Shown here one piece after another: positions 8,078-15,672 of a stretch of DNA of 64,000 nucleotides. The translations under genes were made by a program, and so were the position numbers. The DNA is taken from assembly GCA_050187875.1 (NCBI GenBank), contig JBFWXB010000026.1:1-64000 (forward strand). Direction: 5' to 3'. The stretch is from JAFKKS01 sp050187875 (GTDB taxonomy: Bacteria; Pseudomonadota; Alphaproteobacteria; Rhizobiales; Xanthobacteraceae). How positions within the stretch are numbered: the first letter of the stretch is position 1; each line of letters begins with the position of its first letter. The notes below the pieces were generated by a model that did not search any database, was not told where the DNA came from, and saw only the letters and a program-made list of their open reading frames with translations.

Positions 8078-9210
8078 CGCCGATCCGATTGCGCCGGATC
8101 GAGGCGCTCGTCTTTCGCTATCCGCTGGAGGCGCCGGTCACAACGTCCTTCGGGACGATGCGTGACCGGCCGGCTGTTTTCGTGCGCGTGGAGGACGTTG
8201 ACGGCCATGTCGGCTGGGGTGAGGCATGGTGCAATTTCCCCATGGTCGGCGCGGAGCACCGCGCGCGGCTGATCACCGAAATCATCGCACCGCTTATCCT
8301 CGATAGGGATTTCGACGGCCCACGCGCGCTGTTCGATGAGGTCAGCGCAAAGACTGCTGTGCTGGCCCTACAGACCGGCGAGCCCGGACCGATTGCCCAG
8401 GCCATCGCGGGGATCGACATCGCGGCATGGGACTTGGCTGGGCGACGGGCCGGCGTCCCGCTGTGGCGTCTGTGCGGCGGCGCTTCGCCGGCCATCCGCG
8501 TCTATGCGAGCGGCATCAATCCCACTGCGCCCGAGCACACAGTCGTGCGCGCGAAGGCGCAAGGCCACCGCGCCTTCAAGCTGAAGGTCGGATTCGGCGC
8601 CGACAGCGATCTTCGCAATCTCCGCGCGGTGCGCGAAGTGATCGGTCCTCACGCTCGTTTCGCGGTCGACGCCAATCAAGCCTGGGATTTGGCGCAAGCG
8701 CAGTCGATCGCACCGTCGCTCGATGCGTTCGATCTTGCGTGGATCGAAGAGCCGATGCGGGCCGACTGCTCCTGGCAAGAGTGGCGCGCTCTGCGCCACT
8801 CGACCCGGACCCCTCTCGCCGCCGGCGAAAACATCGCCGGCCAGGCGGCGTTCGAAGCCGCCCTGGCGCAAAAAATTTTCCGTTTCGTGCAGCCGGACAT
8901 GGCGAAATGGGGTGGCTTTTCCGGAACGCTACCAGTTGCTCGCATGATCCGTGAGAGCGGAGCGACATTTTGCCCGCATTATCTCGGCGGCGGCCTCGGC
9001 CTCCTCGCATCCGCTCATCTCCTCGCTGCCGTGGGCGGAGACGGGCTGCTCGAGATGGACATCAATGAAAATCCGCTGCGTGAGGGTGTGATGGCGTCCA
9101 CGCTGAAGCTCGTCGACGGAACCGTTTGCCTTCCGGAGACGCCGGGCCTCGGTTGCGATTTTGATCCGGGCGCATTTGGTAAGTTCCGCGTACGGTCGAT
9201 CGCAGTCTGA
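8074..9210 (+). CDS. Enolase-superfamily enzyme, mandelate racemase/muconate lactonizing type
   Basis: A cytoplasmic TIM-barrel enzyme of 378 residues that would abstract a proton alpha to a carboxylate. Visible active-site elements are KLK (Lys169 and Lys171), the Mg ligands Asp199 (VDANQAW), Glu225 (WIEEP) and Glu252 (AAGENI), and a probable Asp275 (QPDMAKWGG) with His302 (CPHYLGGG), i.e. the mandelate-racemase subgroup with lysine and His-Asp acid/base sides. Members include racemases and sugar-acid dehydratases. GTG 8074 overlaps the regulator's TGA. With the YihU-like dehydrogenase and sulfonate-type importer nearby, a role on a hydroxy- or sulfo-acid is plausible, but substrate is unknown. 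Confidence 0.9.
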   Translation: MTPIRLRRIEALVFRYPLEAPVTTSFGTMRDRPAVFVRVEDVDGHVGWGEAWCNFPMVGAEHRARLITEIIAPLILDRDFDGPRALFDEVSAKTAVLALQTGEPGPIAQAIAGIDIAAWDLAGRRAGVPLWRLCGGASPAIRVYASGINPTAPEHTVVRAKAQGHRAFKLKVGFGADSDLRNLRAVREVIGPHARFAVDANQAWDLAQAQSIAPSLDAFDLAWIEEPMRADCSWQEWRALRHSTRTPLAAGENIAGQAAFEAALAQKIFRFVQPDMAKWGGFSGTLPVARMIRESGATFCPHYLGGGLGLLASAHLLAAVGGDGLLEMDINENPLREGVMASTLKLVDGTVCLPETPGLGCDFDPGAFGKFRVRSIAV

Positions 9211-9216
9211 TCATCT

Positions 9217-9233
9217 ATCGGCTCCGCCGATAT
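9217..9233. terminator. Short hairpin after the enolase-superfamily gene
   Basis: TATCGGC-tcc-GCCGATA gives perfect 7-bp arms, six bases after the stop at 9210 and before the convergent cupin gene. There is no T-tract, so it may be a weak or factor-assisted terminator. Confidence 0.4.
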
Positions 9234-9335
9234 CGGCGTCGCGAAGAATTTGCAGATTGCGGTGAACACACCGAATCGCCGAAATTCGCCGGGTCTTCAC
9301 CGGGCCTGGCGCACTGTCACGCGCCGCCATGCAGC

Positions 9336-9845
9336 TCACTTACGATACTGCGCGTCGCTGACCTTCTCCATCCACTCGACATTCTTGCCGTCGAGGGCTT
9401 CCGCGATGGCGATGTGACTCATTGCGGCGGTCGCGGACGCGCCATGCCAGTGCTTCTCGCCGGCCGGGAACCAGACAATATCGCCGGGACGAACGTCTTC
9501 GACCGGTCCGCCTTCGCGCTGAACCCAGCCGAGGCCCGTCGTGATGATCAAGGTCTGACCAAGCGGATGCGTATGCCAGGCGGTGCGTGCGCCCGGCTCG
9601 AACGTGACGATGGCGCCGCCAACGCGCGCGGGATCGCTGCCTTGAAAGGGCGAGTCGATCCGGACGTTGCCCGTGAACCAATCGGCCGATCCTTGGCGCG
9701 AGGGATGCGAGCCGGCTCGGGTGATCTGCATCATTCCACTCCTTTCGTGTGTCGCCGCCTCCGCCATCGTGCGTACGGCGCTTTCGGTCGTCACCACAGC
9801 CACAAGGCCGCCGGCGCCTGAGAGCACGGCTCTCCGCGTAATCAT
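9336..9845 (-). CDS. Cupin-domain protein with Tat-type signal
   Basis: A 169-residue single-domain cupin. The long form opens MITRRAVLSGAGGLVAVV, a twin-arginine-like signal. The cupin motif 1 is seen in TAWHTHPLGQTLIITTGLGWVQ (two His and a Gln as metal ligands) and motif 2 in PGDIVWFPAGEKHWHGA. Such proteins often accompany carboxymuconolactone-decarboxylase-like and oxidoreductase genes, as here. There is a second in-frame start pair (ATGATG, 9734 and 9731) with a strong AAAGGAG just before it, which would give a 132-residue form without signal. The long start has AGGA five bases upstream, so both may be used. Function is unknown beyond metal-dependent small-molecule chemistry. Confidence 0.83.
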   Translation of the reverse strand: MITRRAVLSGAGGLVAVVTTESAVRTMAEAATHERSGMMQITRAGSHPSRQGSADWFTGNVRIDSPFQGSDPARVGGAIVTFEPGARTAWHTHPLGQTLIITTGLGWVQREGGPVEDVRPGDIVWFPAGEKHWHGASATAAMSHIAIAEALDGKNVEWMEKVSDAQYRK

Positions 9846-9893
9846 GGCTGTCCTGTCTTTGTTGCGTTCGCTTGAGCCTTCGAGCCCCGCTCC

Positions 9894-12080
9894 TCAGAGC
9901 AGCTTGTCGAGCGTGATCGGATAGTTCCGCACCCGCCGTCCCGTCGCGTTGTGGATCGCGTTGGCGACCGCGGCGGCAACGCCGCAGATGCCGAGCTCGG
10001 CGACGCCCTTGGCCTTCATCGGAGAGGAGATCGGATCGGCCTCGTCGAGGAAGATCACCTCCTGGTGCGGGATATCGGCATGCACCGGCACCTCGTAGCT
10101 CGCGAGATCATGGTTGACGAAGAAGCCGGTGCGCTTGTCGACGACCAAATCCTCGGTCAAGGCCGCGCCGACCCCCATGGTCATTGCGCCGATCAGCTGG
10201 CTGCGCGCCGTCTTCGGATTGAGGATGCGGCCGCAGGCGCAGACCGCAAGCATGCGCCGGATACGCGTCTCGCGTGTCGCGACGTCGACGCCGACTTCGA
10301 CGAAATGCGCGCCGAAGGTCGACTGCTGATACTTTTTGTCGAGATCGCCGTATTCGATCCCATCTTCGGCGACGAGGCCATCGGCGCCCGCGGCCTCGGC
10401 CAGCGAGACGCTGCGATTGCCGGCGCGGACCTGTCCGTCCGCGAACACGGCTTCAGCGGAATTGAAACCGAGCTTCTGCGCCACGGCTTCGCGCAGCTTG
10501 ACGCAGGCGGCATAGACGCCGGCGGTCGAGTTGTTGCCGCCCCATTGTCCGCCGGAGCCGCAGGAGACCGGGAAATCCGAGTCGCCAAGGCGCGCCGTCA
10601 CCTTCTCGAGCGGCACACCCATCATCTCCGCCGCGGTCTGGGCGATGATGGTGTAGCTGCCGGTGCCGATGTCGGTCATGTCCGTCTCGACCGTCACCGC
10701 GCCTTTGTTGTCGAGCCGCACGCGCGCCGCCGATTTCGTCAGCAGATTATTGCGGAAAGCGGCGGCGACACCCATCCCGACAAGAAAGCGGCCATCGCGC
10801 TCGCCTCCGGGCTGAGCACGACGCTTGCTCCAGCCGAAGCGTTCCATCCCGGTGCGCAGACATTCGATCAGATGGCGCTGCGAGAACGGCCGTTCCGGAT
10901 GTTCGGGATCGACCTGCGTGTCGTTGAGAATGCGGAACTCCACCGGATCCATGCCGAGCTTCTCCGCCATCTCGTCGATCGCGATCTCGAGCGCCATCAT
11001 GCCGGAGGCCTCACCCGGCGCACGCATGGCGTTGCTTTCGGCAAGGTTGAGCACGGCAAGCCGCATCGCGGTCATGCGGTTGGACCCCGCATAGAGAAGC
11101 CGCGTCTGGCTCACCGCCGTGTCCGGGTCACCGCCCGGCAGATCGCCAGACCAGCTCTCGTGGCCGATCGCCGTGATCTTGCCGTCGCGCGCCGCACCGA
11201 TGCGAATGCGCTGGATCGTCGCCGGCCTGTGCGTCGTATTGTTCGCCATGAGCGGGCGCGTCAGCGCGACCTTCACCGGCCGCCCGGCCGCGCGCGCGCC
11301 GAGCGCCGCGAGCAGCACGTCGGCGCGCAGGAACAGCTTGCCGCCGAAGCCGCCGCCGATGAACGTCGACACGACGCGCACCTTGTCCTTGGGGACACGC
11401 AGCGTCTCGGCGAGATCGTTCGCTGCCCAGGCGACCATCTGGTTCGAGGTCCAGACGGTGAGCTTGTCGCCATCCCATGCGGCGATGGAAGCATGCGGCT
11501 CCATCATCATGTGCGACTGGTCGGGCGTCGTGTAGGTTGCGTCGAGCTGGACCGGCGCTTCGGCAAATGCACCGGCGAAATCGCCGACAGCGGTATCGGC
11601 CGGCCCGCCAAATCCGGGCTCAGACTTGACGGCCGATGGCTTTGCCGCTGCGAGATCGAAGGCGCCGTCGGTCCGGGTATATTTCACGCGGACGAGATAC
11701 GCGGCGGCGCGGGCTTGTTCGAACGTCTCCGCAACGACAAGCGCGACCGCCTGATGATAGTGCTCGATCTCGGGTCCGCCGAGGAGCGTCGCCGTGTTCC
11801 GCGGCCCTTTGCCGAGCTTGCCCGCATTCCCGGCGGTGACGATTGCCAGTACGCCGGGCGCAGCCTTCGCTTCCGTAAGATCGATCGAGGCGATCCGCCC
11901 TTTGCCGATGGCTGCGCCAATGACGTAGCCATAGGCTTGGTTCGGCACGACGTCGTGCCGTTCGTAGGCGTAAGGCGCCGTGCCTGTCGTCTTCAGCCGT
12001 CCGTCGACGCGATCGGTCGGCTGGCCGATGACCTTGAGCTGATCGATCGGATTGGTCGTTGCCGGGGTGTCGAACCTCAT
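9894..12080 (-). CDS. paoC: Aldehyde oxidoreductase molybdenum-binding subunit (PaoC-like)
   Basis: The catalytic subunit of a xanthine-oxidase-family enzyme, 728 residues, close in length to E. coli PaoC (732). The N-terminal hammerhead domain starts with GQPTDRVDGRLKTTGTAPYAYE. Molybdopterin-binding stretches include VVSTFIGGGFGGKLF, EASGMMALEIAIDEMA and the glycine-rich GSGGQWGGNNST. The C-terminal MKAKGVAELGICG holds the probable catalytic Glu, followed by the usual ANAIHNATG. It is the last gene of a three-gene operon in the order iron-sulfur, FAD, Mo subunit. The complex oxidises aldehydes with water; E. coli PaoABC is periplasmic and detoxifies aromatic aldehydes. Confidence 0.92.
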   Translation of the reverse strand: MRFDTPATTNPIDQLKVIGQPTDRVDGRLKTTGTAPYAYERHDVVPNQAYGYVIGAAIGKGRIASIDLTEAKAAPGVLAIVTAGNAGKLGKGPRNTATLLGGPEIEHYHQAVALVVAETFEQARAAAYLVRVKYTRTDGAFDLAAAKPSAVKSEPGFGGPADTAVGDFAGAFAEAPVQLDATYTTPDQSHMMMEPHASIAAWDGDKLTVWTSNQMVAWAANDLAETLRVPKDKVRVVSTFIGGGFGGKLFLRADVLLAALGARAAGRPVKVALTRPLMANNTTHRPATIQRIRIGAARDGKITAIGHESWSGDLPGGDPDTAVSQTRLLYAGSNRMTAMRLAVLNLAESNAMRAPGEASGMMALEIAIDEMAEKLGMDPVEFRILNDTQVDPEHPERPFSQRHLIECLRTGMERFGWSKRRAQPGGERDGRFLVGMGVAAAFRNNLLTKSAARVRLDNKGAVTVETDMTDIGTGSYTIIAQTAAEMMGVPLEKVTARLGDSDFPVSCGSGGQWGGNNSTAGVYAACVKLREAVAQKLGFNSAEAVFADGQVRAGNRSVSLAEAAGADGLVAEDGIEYGDLDKKYQQSTFGAHFVEVGVDVATRETRIRRMLAVCACGRILNPKTARSQLIGAMTMGVGAALTEDLVVDKRTGFFVNHDLASYEVPVHADIPHQEVIFLDEADPISSPMKAKGVAELGICGVAAAVANAIHNATGRRVRNYPITLDKLL

Positions 12081-12084
12081 GGCC

Positions 12085-13035
12085 TTACCCTCTCGCTTCC
12101 GTCAGCACGGCGTCGAGCGTGCGCTCGACCAGGGGCAGCTTGAATGCGTTCTCGTCCGTCGTCTTGGCGCCTGCGAGCAGTTGCGCGGTGACAGCTCTTG
12201 CGCCGCGCGGCATCTCGGCTTCGGCGGCCTCGACGCGCCACGGCTTGTGGGCGACACCGCCGAGCGCCACGCGTCCCGAGCCGTCCCGCTGCACGATCGC
12301 GCCAACCGAGATCAGTGCGAAAGCATACGAGGCGCGGTCACGGACCTTGCGATAGATGTGCGTGCCGCCGAGCGGCTTCGGCAGCGTCACGGCGGTGATC
12401 AACTCACCGGGGGCAAGCGTCGTCTCGACGTTCGGCGTGTCCCCCGGCAGTCGATAGAAATCGGCGATCGGAATGCTGCGCGACGAGCCATCCGAACGCA
12501 CCGTTTCGACCATCGCGTCGAGCGCACGCATGGCCACCGCCATGTCGCTCGGATGCGTGGCGATGCAGGCATCGCTCGTGCCCATGATGGCGTGGTTGCG
12601 GGTGAATCCGCCGATGGCGGCGCAGCCGCTGCCGGGCTCGCGTTTGTTGCACGGCTGGTCCGTGTCGTAGAAATACGGGCAGCGCGTACGCTGAAGCAGA
12701 TTGCCCGCGGTCGTCGCCTTGTTGCGCAGCTGTCCCGAGGCGCCCGCGACCAGCGCGCGCGAGAGCAGAGGATAATCGCGCCGGACGCGCACGTCCGCGG
12801 CGAGATCGGTGTTGCGCACCAGCGCGCCGATGCGCAAGCCGCCGTCCTGCATCTCCTCGATCTTGTCGAAGGCGAGGCCGTTGACGTCGATGAGATGAGT
12901 GGGCGCCTCGATCTCCAGCTTCATGAGGTCGAGCAGATTGGTGCCGCCGGCGATGAATTTCGCGCCTCGGATGCGCGCGGCCGCGGCGACGGCGTCCGCG
13001 GGTGAGTGGGCGCGCTCGTAGGTGAAGGCTTTCAT
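12085..13035 (-). CDS. paoB: Aldehyde oxidoreductase FAD-binding subunit (PaoB-like)
   Basis: A 316-residue FAD subunit of the molybdenum enzyme. ATG 13035 overlaps the iron-sulfur subunit stop (13032), which excludes longer in-frame starts. It opens MKAFTYERAHSPADAVAAAA, with FAD-binding KFIAGGTNLLDLMKLE and ASGQLRNKATTAGNLLQ. It also has the PaoB-specific insertion with four cysteines (RCPYFYD, QPCNKREPGSGC, DACIATHPSD) that binds an extra [4Fe-4S] cluster in E. coli PaoB. It ends four bases before the Mo subunit gene. This cysteine insertion distinguishes it from ordinary xanthine dehydrogenase FAD subunits. Confidence 0.92.
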   Translation of the reverse strand: MKAFTYERAHSPADAVAAAARIRGAKFIAGGTNLLDLMKLEIEAPTHLIDVNGLAFDKIEEMQDGGLRIGALVRNTDLAADVRVRRDYPLLSRALVAGASGQLRNKATTAGNLLQRTRCPYFYDTDQPCNKREPGSGCAAIGGFTRNHAIMGTSDACIATHPSDMAVAMRALDAMVETVRSDGSSRSIPIADFYRLPGDTPNVETTLAPGELITAVTLPKPLGGTHIYRKVRDRASYAFALISVGAIVQRDGSGRVALGGVAHKPWRVEAAEAEMPRGARAVTAQLLAGAKTTDENAFKLPLVERTLDAVLTEARG

Positions 13036-13679
13036 GCTCGTCTCCCCGCCACTTCGGTGATGGCCTCGATGATGTTGGAATAGGCGGCGCAGCGGCAGAT
13101 GTTGCCGCTCATGCGCTCGCGGAGCTCGATCTCGGTGAGTTCCGGCGCCGCCATCAGGTCCGCGCTCACATGGCTCGGAACGCCCGTCTTGATCTCGTCG
13201 AGCACTGCGACGGCCGAGCAGATCTGGCCGGGCGTGCAATAGCCGCACTGGTAGCCGTCATGCTTCACGAACGCCGCCTGCATCGCATGCAGGTTGTCCG
13301 GCGTGCCGAGCCCTTCGATGGTGGTGACGCTGTCGCCCGCATGCATCACCGCCAGCGTCAGGCATGAATTGATCCGGCGGTCATTGACGATCACCGTGCA
13401 GGCGCCGCACTGGCCGTGATCGCAGCCTTTCTTCGTGCCCGTGAGATGCAGGTGCTCCCGCAGCGCATCGAGCAGCGTCGTGCGCGGATCGAGCGCCGCC
13501 AAGCGATGCTCGGCGCCGTTGACACGCAGCGCAACATCGAGCGCGGCGGATGGGGCCGGGGTTGCTTGCGCCGCGGCGGGCGTCAGGGTTTCGGACATGA
13601 TCTGACCTCCTACAAGAGCGCCACCGGTCACTGCGGCGACAGCCAGCACGTCGCGTCTCGTCACATTGGAGGGGGGCAT
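13032..13679 (-). CDS. paoA: Aldehyde oxidoreductase [2Fe-2S] subunit with Tat signal (PaoA-like)
   Basis: A 215-residue iron-sulfur subunit. ATG 13679 is chosen because AAAGGAT precedes it and the product starts MPPSNVTRRDVLAVAAVTG, a twin-arginine signal, as in E. coli PaoA, whose signal carries the whole trimer to the periplasm. Cluster I ligands are in GTKKGCDHGQCGACTV and NSCL; cluster II ligands are in YQCGYCTPGQI and GNICRCAAYSNI. It is the first gene of paoABC, and its upstream region is shared with a divergent LysR gene at 13953 and holds several palindromes. Confidence 0.93.
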   Translation of the reverse strand: MPPSNVTRRDVLAVAAVTGGALVGGQIMSETLTPAAAQATPAPSAALDVALRVNGAEHRLAALDPRTTLLDALREHLHLTGTKKGCDHGQCGACTVIVNDRRINSCLTLAVMHAGDSVTTIEGLGTPDNLHAMQAAFVKHDGYQCGYCTPGQICSAVAVLDEIKTGVPSHVSADLMAAPELTEIELRERMSGNICRCAAYSNIIEAITEVAGRRA

Positions 13680-13735
13680 TTTCGATCCTTTACGTTCCAC
13701 GGGCCGTCTCCGACCGCGGTTTCGCAAAACCCGGT

Positions 13736-13752
13736 GACATTTCGGAAATGTC
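13736..13752. promoter_or_regulatory. Perfect palindrome upstream of paoA
   Basis: GACATTTC-G-GAAATGTC, perfect 8-bp arms around one base, 57 bp upstream of the paoA start in the paoA/lysR divergent region. Its symmetry and place suggest an operator or activator site for the adjacent LysR regulator. Inferred only. Confidence 0.5.
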
Positions 13753-13873
13753 GAAGCGCAATGCCCGCCTGCCGATCCGCGCGGCTCTTGTCCGAGCAAT
13801 ACGTGCCGCCGAGGCGATAGGTGGGCCCGAACACATCTGCGTTCGCGCTTCGGACCCGAACAGCCCAACCAAC

Positions 13874-13898
13874 GGCACGCGTTCATTTAGCGCGTGCC
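13874..13898. promoter_or_regulatory. Inverted repeat in the paoA/lysR divergent region
   Basis: GGCACGCG and CGCGTGCC are perfect 8-bp arms around the A/T-rich 9-base centre ttcatttag, 55 bp before the LysR start. It could be a regulator site or a leader hairpin of the LysR transcript. Confidence 0.45.
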
Positions 13899-13918
13899 AG
13901 CGGCCGGGATTAGGCAGT

Positions 13919-13940
13919 AAAATCCACATGGACTTATCAG
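13919..13940 (+). promoter_or_regulatory. 22-bp motif shared with the MFS upstream region (copy 1)
   Basis: AAAATCCACATGGACTTATC followed by AG. The same sequence, with 19 of 22 bases identical, occurs at 17020-17041 in the upstream region of the MFS gene. This copy contains the dyad TCCA-CA-TGGA and lies 12 bp before the LysR start. A shared regulator site, probably for that LysR protein, is inferred. Confidence 0.5.
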
Positions 13941-13952
13941 CGAGCCCGAATA

Positions 13953-14846
13953 ATGCAGCGCGGACAACTGGACGGCCTTCTGGCGTTCATCGCCGTGGGG
14001 CAGGAACGCAGCTTCACGAAAGCGGCGGCAAAGCTCGGCATCTCGCAGTCGGCGCTCAGTCACACCATTAAGGAACTCGAAGCGCGCGTTGGAGTTCGAC
14101 TGCTAACGCGAACAACGCGAAGCGTTTCGCCGACGGAAGCCGGCGAACGGCTGCTGCACAATATTGCGCCACGGATGGAGGAGATCGACGCCGAGCTTCG
14201 GGCCGTGACCGAGCTGCGCGAAGAGCCTGCCGGCACGATCCGCCTCACATCCACGGAATATGCCGCCGACGCGATCCTCATGCCCAAGCTCGGGCGGCTT
14301 TTGCGCAGCTATCCCGACATCAAGGTCGAGATCATCGTGGATTATGGCCTCACCGACATCGTCGCGCAGCGCTTCGACGCCGGCGTGCGCAGCGGCGAAC
14401 AGGTTGCGAAGGACATGATCGCGGTGCGGATCGCACCCGACATGCGCATGGCGGTCGTGGGAGCGCCGAGCTATTTCAAGACGAGGCTCCAACCAAAGAA
14501 GCCGCAGGACCTGATCGCACACAATTGCATCAATTTGCGGCTGCCGACGCATAGCAGCCTGTACGCCTGGGAATTCGAGAAGGGCAGTCGCGAACTCAGG
14601 GTCCGTGTCGAGGGCCAGCTCACCTTCAACACCACGGCGCAAATGCTGAGCGCGGCGCTGGGCGGGCACGGTCTCGCTTACGTTCCCGAAGGCATGGCGC
14701 AACCGCATGTCGACAAAGGCCGCCTCGTGCGCGTCCTCGAGGATTGGTGTGCGCCGTTCTCCGGCTACCACCTTTATTATCCGAGCCGCCGCCAGCCGTC
14801 AGCTGCATTCTCGCTCGTCGTCGATGCGCTGCGTTACCGAGCCTAA
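13953..14846 (+). CDS. LysR-family transcriptional regulator, divergent from paoABC
   Basis: A 297-residue LysR regulator. The N-terminal helix-turn-helix is clear: LLAFIAVGQERSFTKAAAKL, then GISQSALSHTIKELEARVG and LLTRTTRSVSPTEAGERLL. The effector domain (about 90-295) resembles the CrgA/PA0477 branch (GTIRLTSTEYAADAILMPKL, VEIIVDYGLTDIVAQRFDAGVRSGE). It is divergent from paoABC and convergent, with nine bases between stops, to the CMD-like/MFS operon. A 22-bp motif upstream of it recurs in front of the MFS gene, so it probably controls both flanking operons. The inducer is unknown; aldehydes or quinones are possible from context. Confidence 0.93.
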   Translation: MQRGQLDGLLAFIAVGQERSFTKAAAKLGISQSALSHTIKELEARVGVRLLTRTTRSVSPTEAGERLLHNIAPRMEEIDAELRAVTELREEPAGTIRLTSTEYAADAILMPKLGRLLRSYPDIKVEIIVDYGLTDIVAQRFDAGVRSGEQVAKDMIAVRIAPDMRMAVVGAPSYFKTRLQPKKPQDLIAHNCINLRLPTHSSLYAWEFEKGSRELRVRVEGQLTFNTTAQMLSAALGGHGLAYVPEGMAQPHVDKGRLVRVLEDWCAPFSGYHLYYPSRRQPSAAFSLVVDALRYRA

Positions 14847-14855
14847 AAAGCGCCG

Positions 14856-15641
14856 TCAGCGCGGCCGCTTCTCGAAGACGTCCTTGGCCACCGGCATCGC
14901 CGAGAACACGTTGGGCCAGCCGACATAGAAGGCGAGATGCGAGAGCGCCTCGGCCGCCTCCCCCTGCGTGAGGCCGTTATTCATCGCACGGTTGAGATGA
15001 TAAGGGATTTGCGCGACCTGTCCGGCCGCGATCAGCGCACTCACGGTCACGAGGTTGCGGTCACGCGGGGCGAGATCGGGACGCAGCCACAGGTCGCGGA
15101 AGAGAACGTCCGTTGTGTTCCCCACGACGCCGGGAAATGCGGCGCCGAACTGCGCGCCGACGCGCTTCGCGCGGTCCGCTTCCGCGGCTTCATCGAGCGG
15201 GAGAAGCTTTGGCGCCGCCGCCGGAAGCTGGTCGGCGGCGATCTTTCGGGCAGCGAATACGTCCTTCGCAACGGCGACCGCCGACATGGCGTTCGCCCAG
15301 CCGGAGTAGAACGCGAGGTGCATGATGATCTCGGAAATCTCGCGCGGCTTGACGCCGCTATCGAGCGCGAGATCGAGATAGGTGGACATCTCGATCGTCT
15401 GGTTGCGGGCGATGAGCGCGGCGAGCGTGACGATGCTGCGGTCGCGCGGGCTCAATCCCGGGCGCTTCCACACGTCGCCGAGCAACCGGTCGCGATTGTA
15501 CGCCTCGAGCGCGGGCGCAACGCTTCGAATATCCTCACCACTCAATGTCGTTTTTGCGGCTTGCATGGATCGTTTCTCCTGGGCGAACGCGGGCGACGCG
15601 ATCACCGCGAGCGACGCGATCATCGCAGTGAGAAGTTTCAT
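14856..15641 (-). CDS. Exported two-domain carboxymuconolactone-decarboxylase-like protein
   Basis: A 261-residue protein with a Sec signal peptide (MKLLTAMIASLAVIASPAFA-QE) and two tandem CMD/AhpD-fold domains (about residues 55-140 and 170-255). ATG 15641 is preferred because a perfect AGGAGG lies 6 bases upstream. Both domains show the repeat pattern DRSIVTLAALIA/DRNLVTVSALIA, then a helix and HLAFYSGW/HLAFYVGWPN. The conserved His of the CMD helix is kept in domain 2 (PYHLNRAMNNG) but is Tyr in domain 1 (STYLDLALDSG). No CxxC peroxidase pair is present. It is 31 bases downstream of the MFS gene on the same strand. Its substrate is unknown. Confidence 0.87.
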   Translation of the reverse strand: MKLLTAMIASLAVIASPAFAQEKRSMQAAKTTLSGEDIRSVAPALEAYNRDRLLGDVWKRPGLSPRDRSIVTLAALIARNQTIEMSTYLDLALDSGVKPREISEIIMHLAFYSGWANAMSAVAVAKDVFAARKIAADQLPAAAPKLLPLDEAAEADRAKRVGAQFGAAFPGVVGNTTDVLFRDLWLRPDLAPRDRNLVTVSALIAAGQVAQIPYHLNRAMNNGLTQGEAAEALSHLAFYVGWPNVFSAMPVAKDVFEKRPR

Positions 15642-15672
15642 ATCGGCCTCCTGTCGTTGATTTGGAACAGAC

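Noticed and set aside
9951..12143. 730-codon plus-strand frame over paoC
   Set aside because: Antisense shadow of the molybdenum subunit; composition dominated by Arg, His, Asp and Gly with no recognisable domain.
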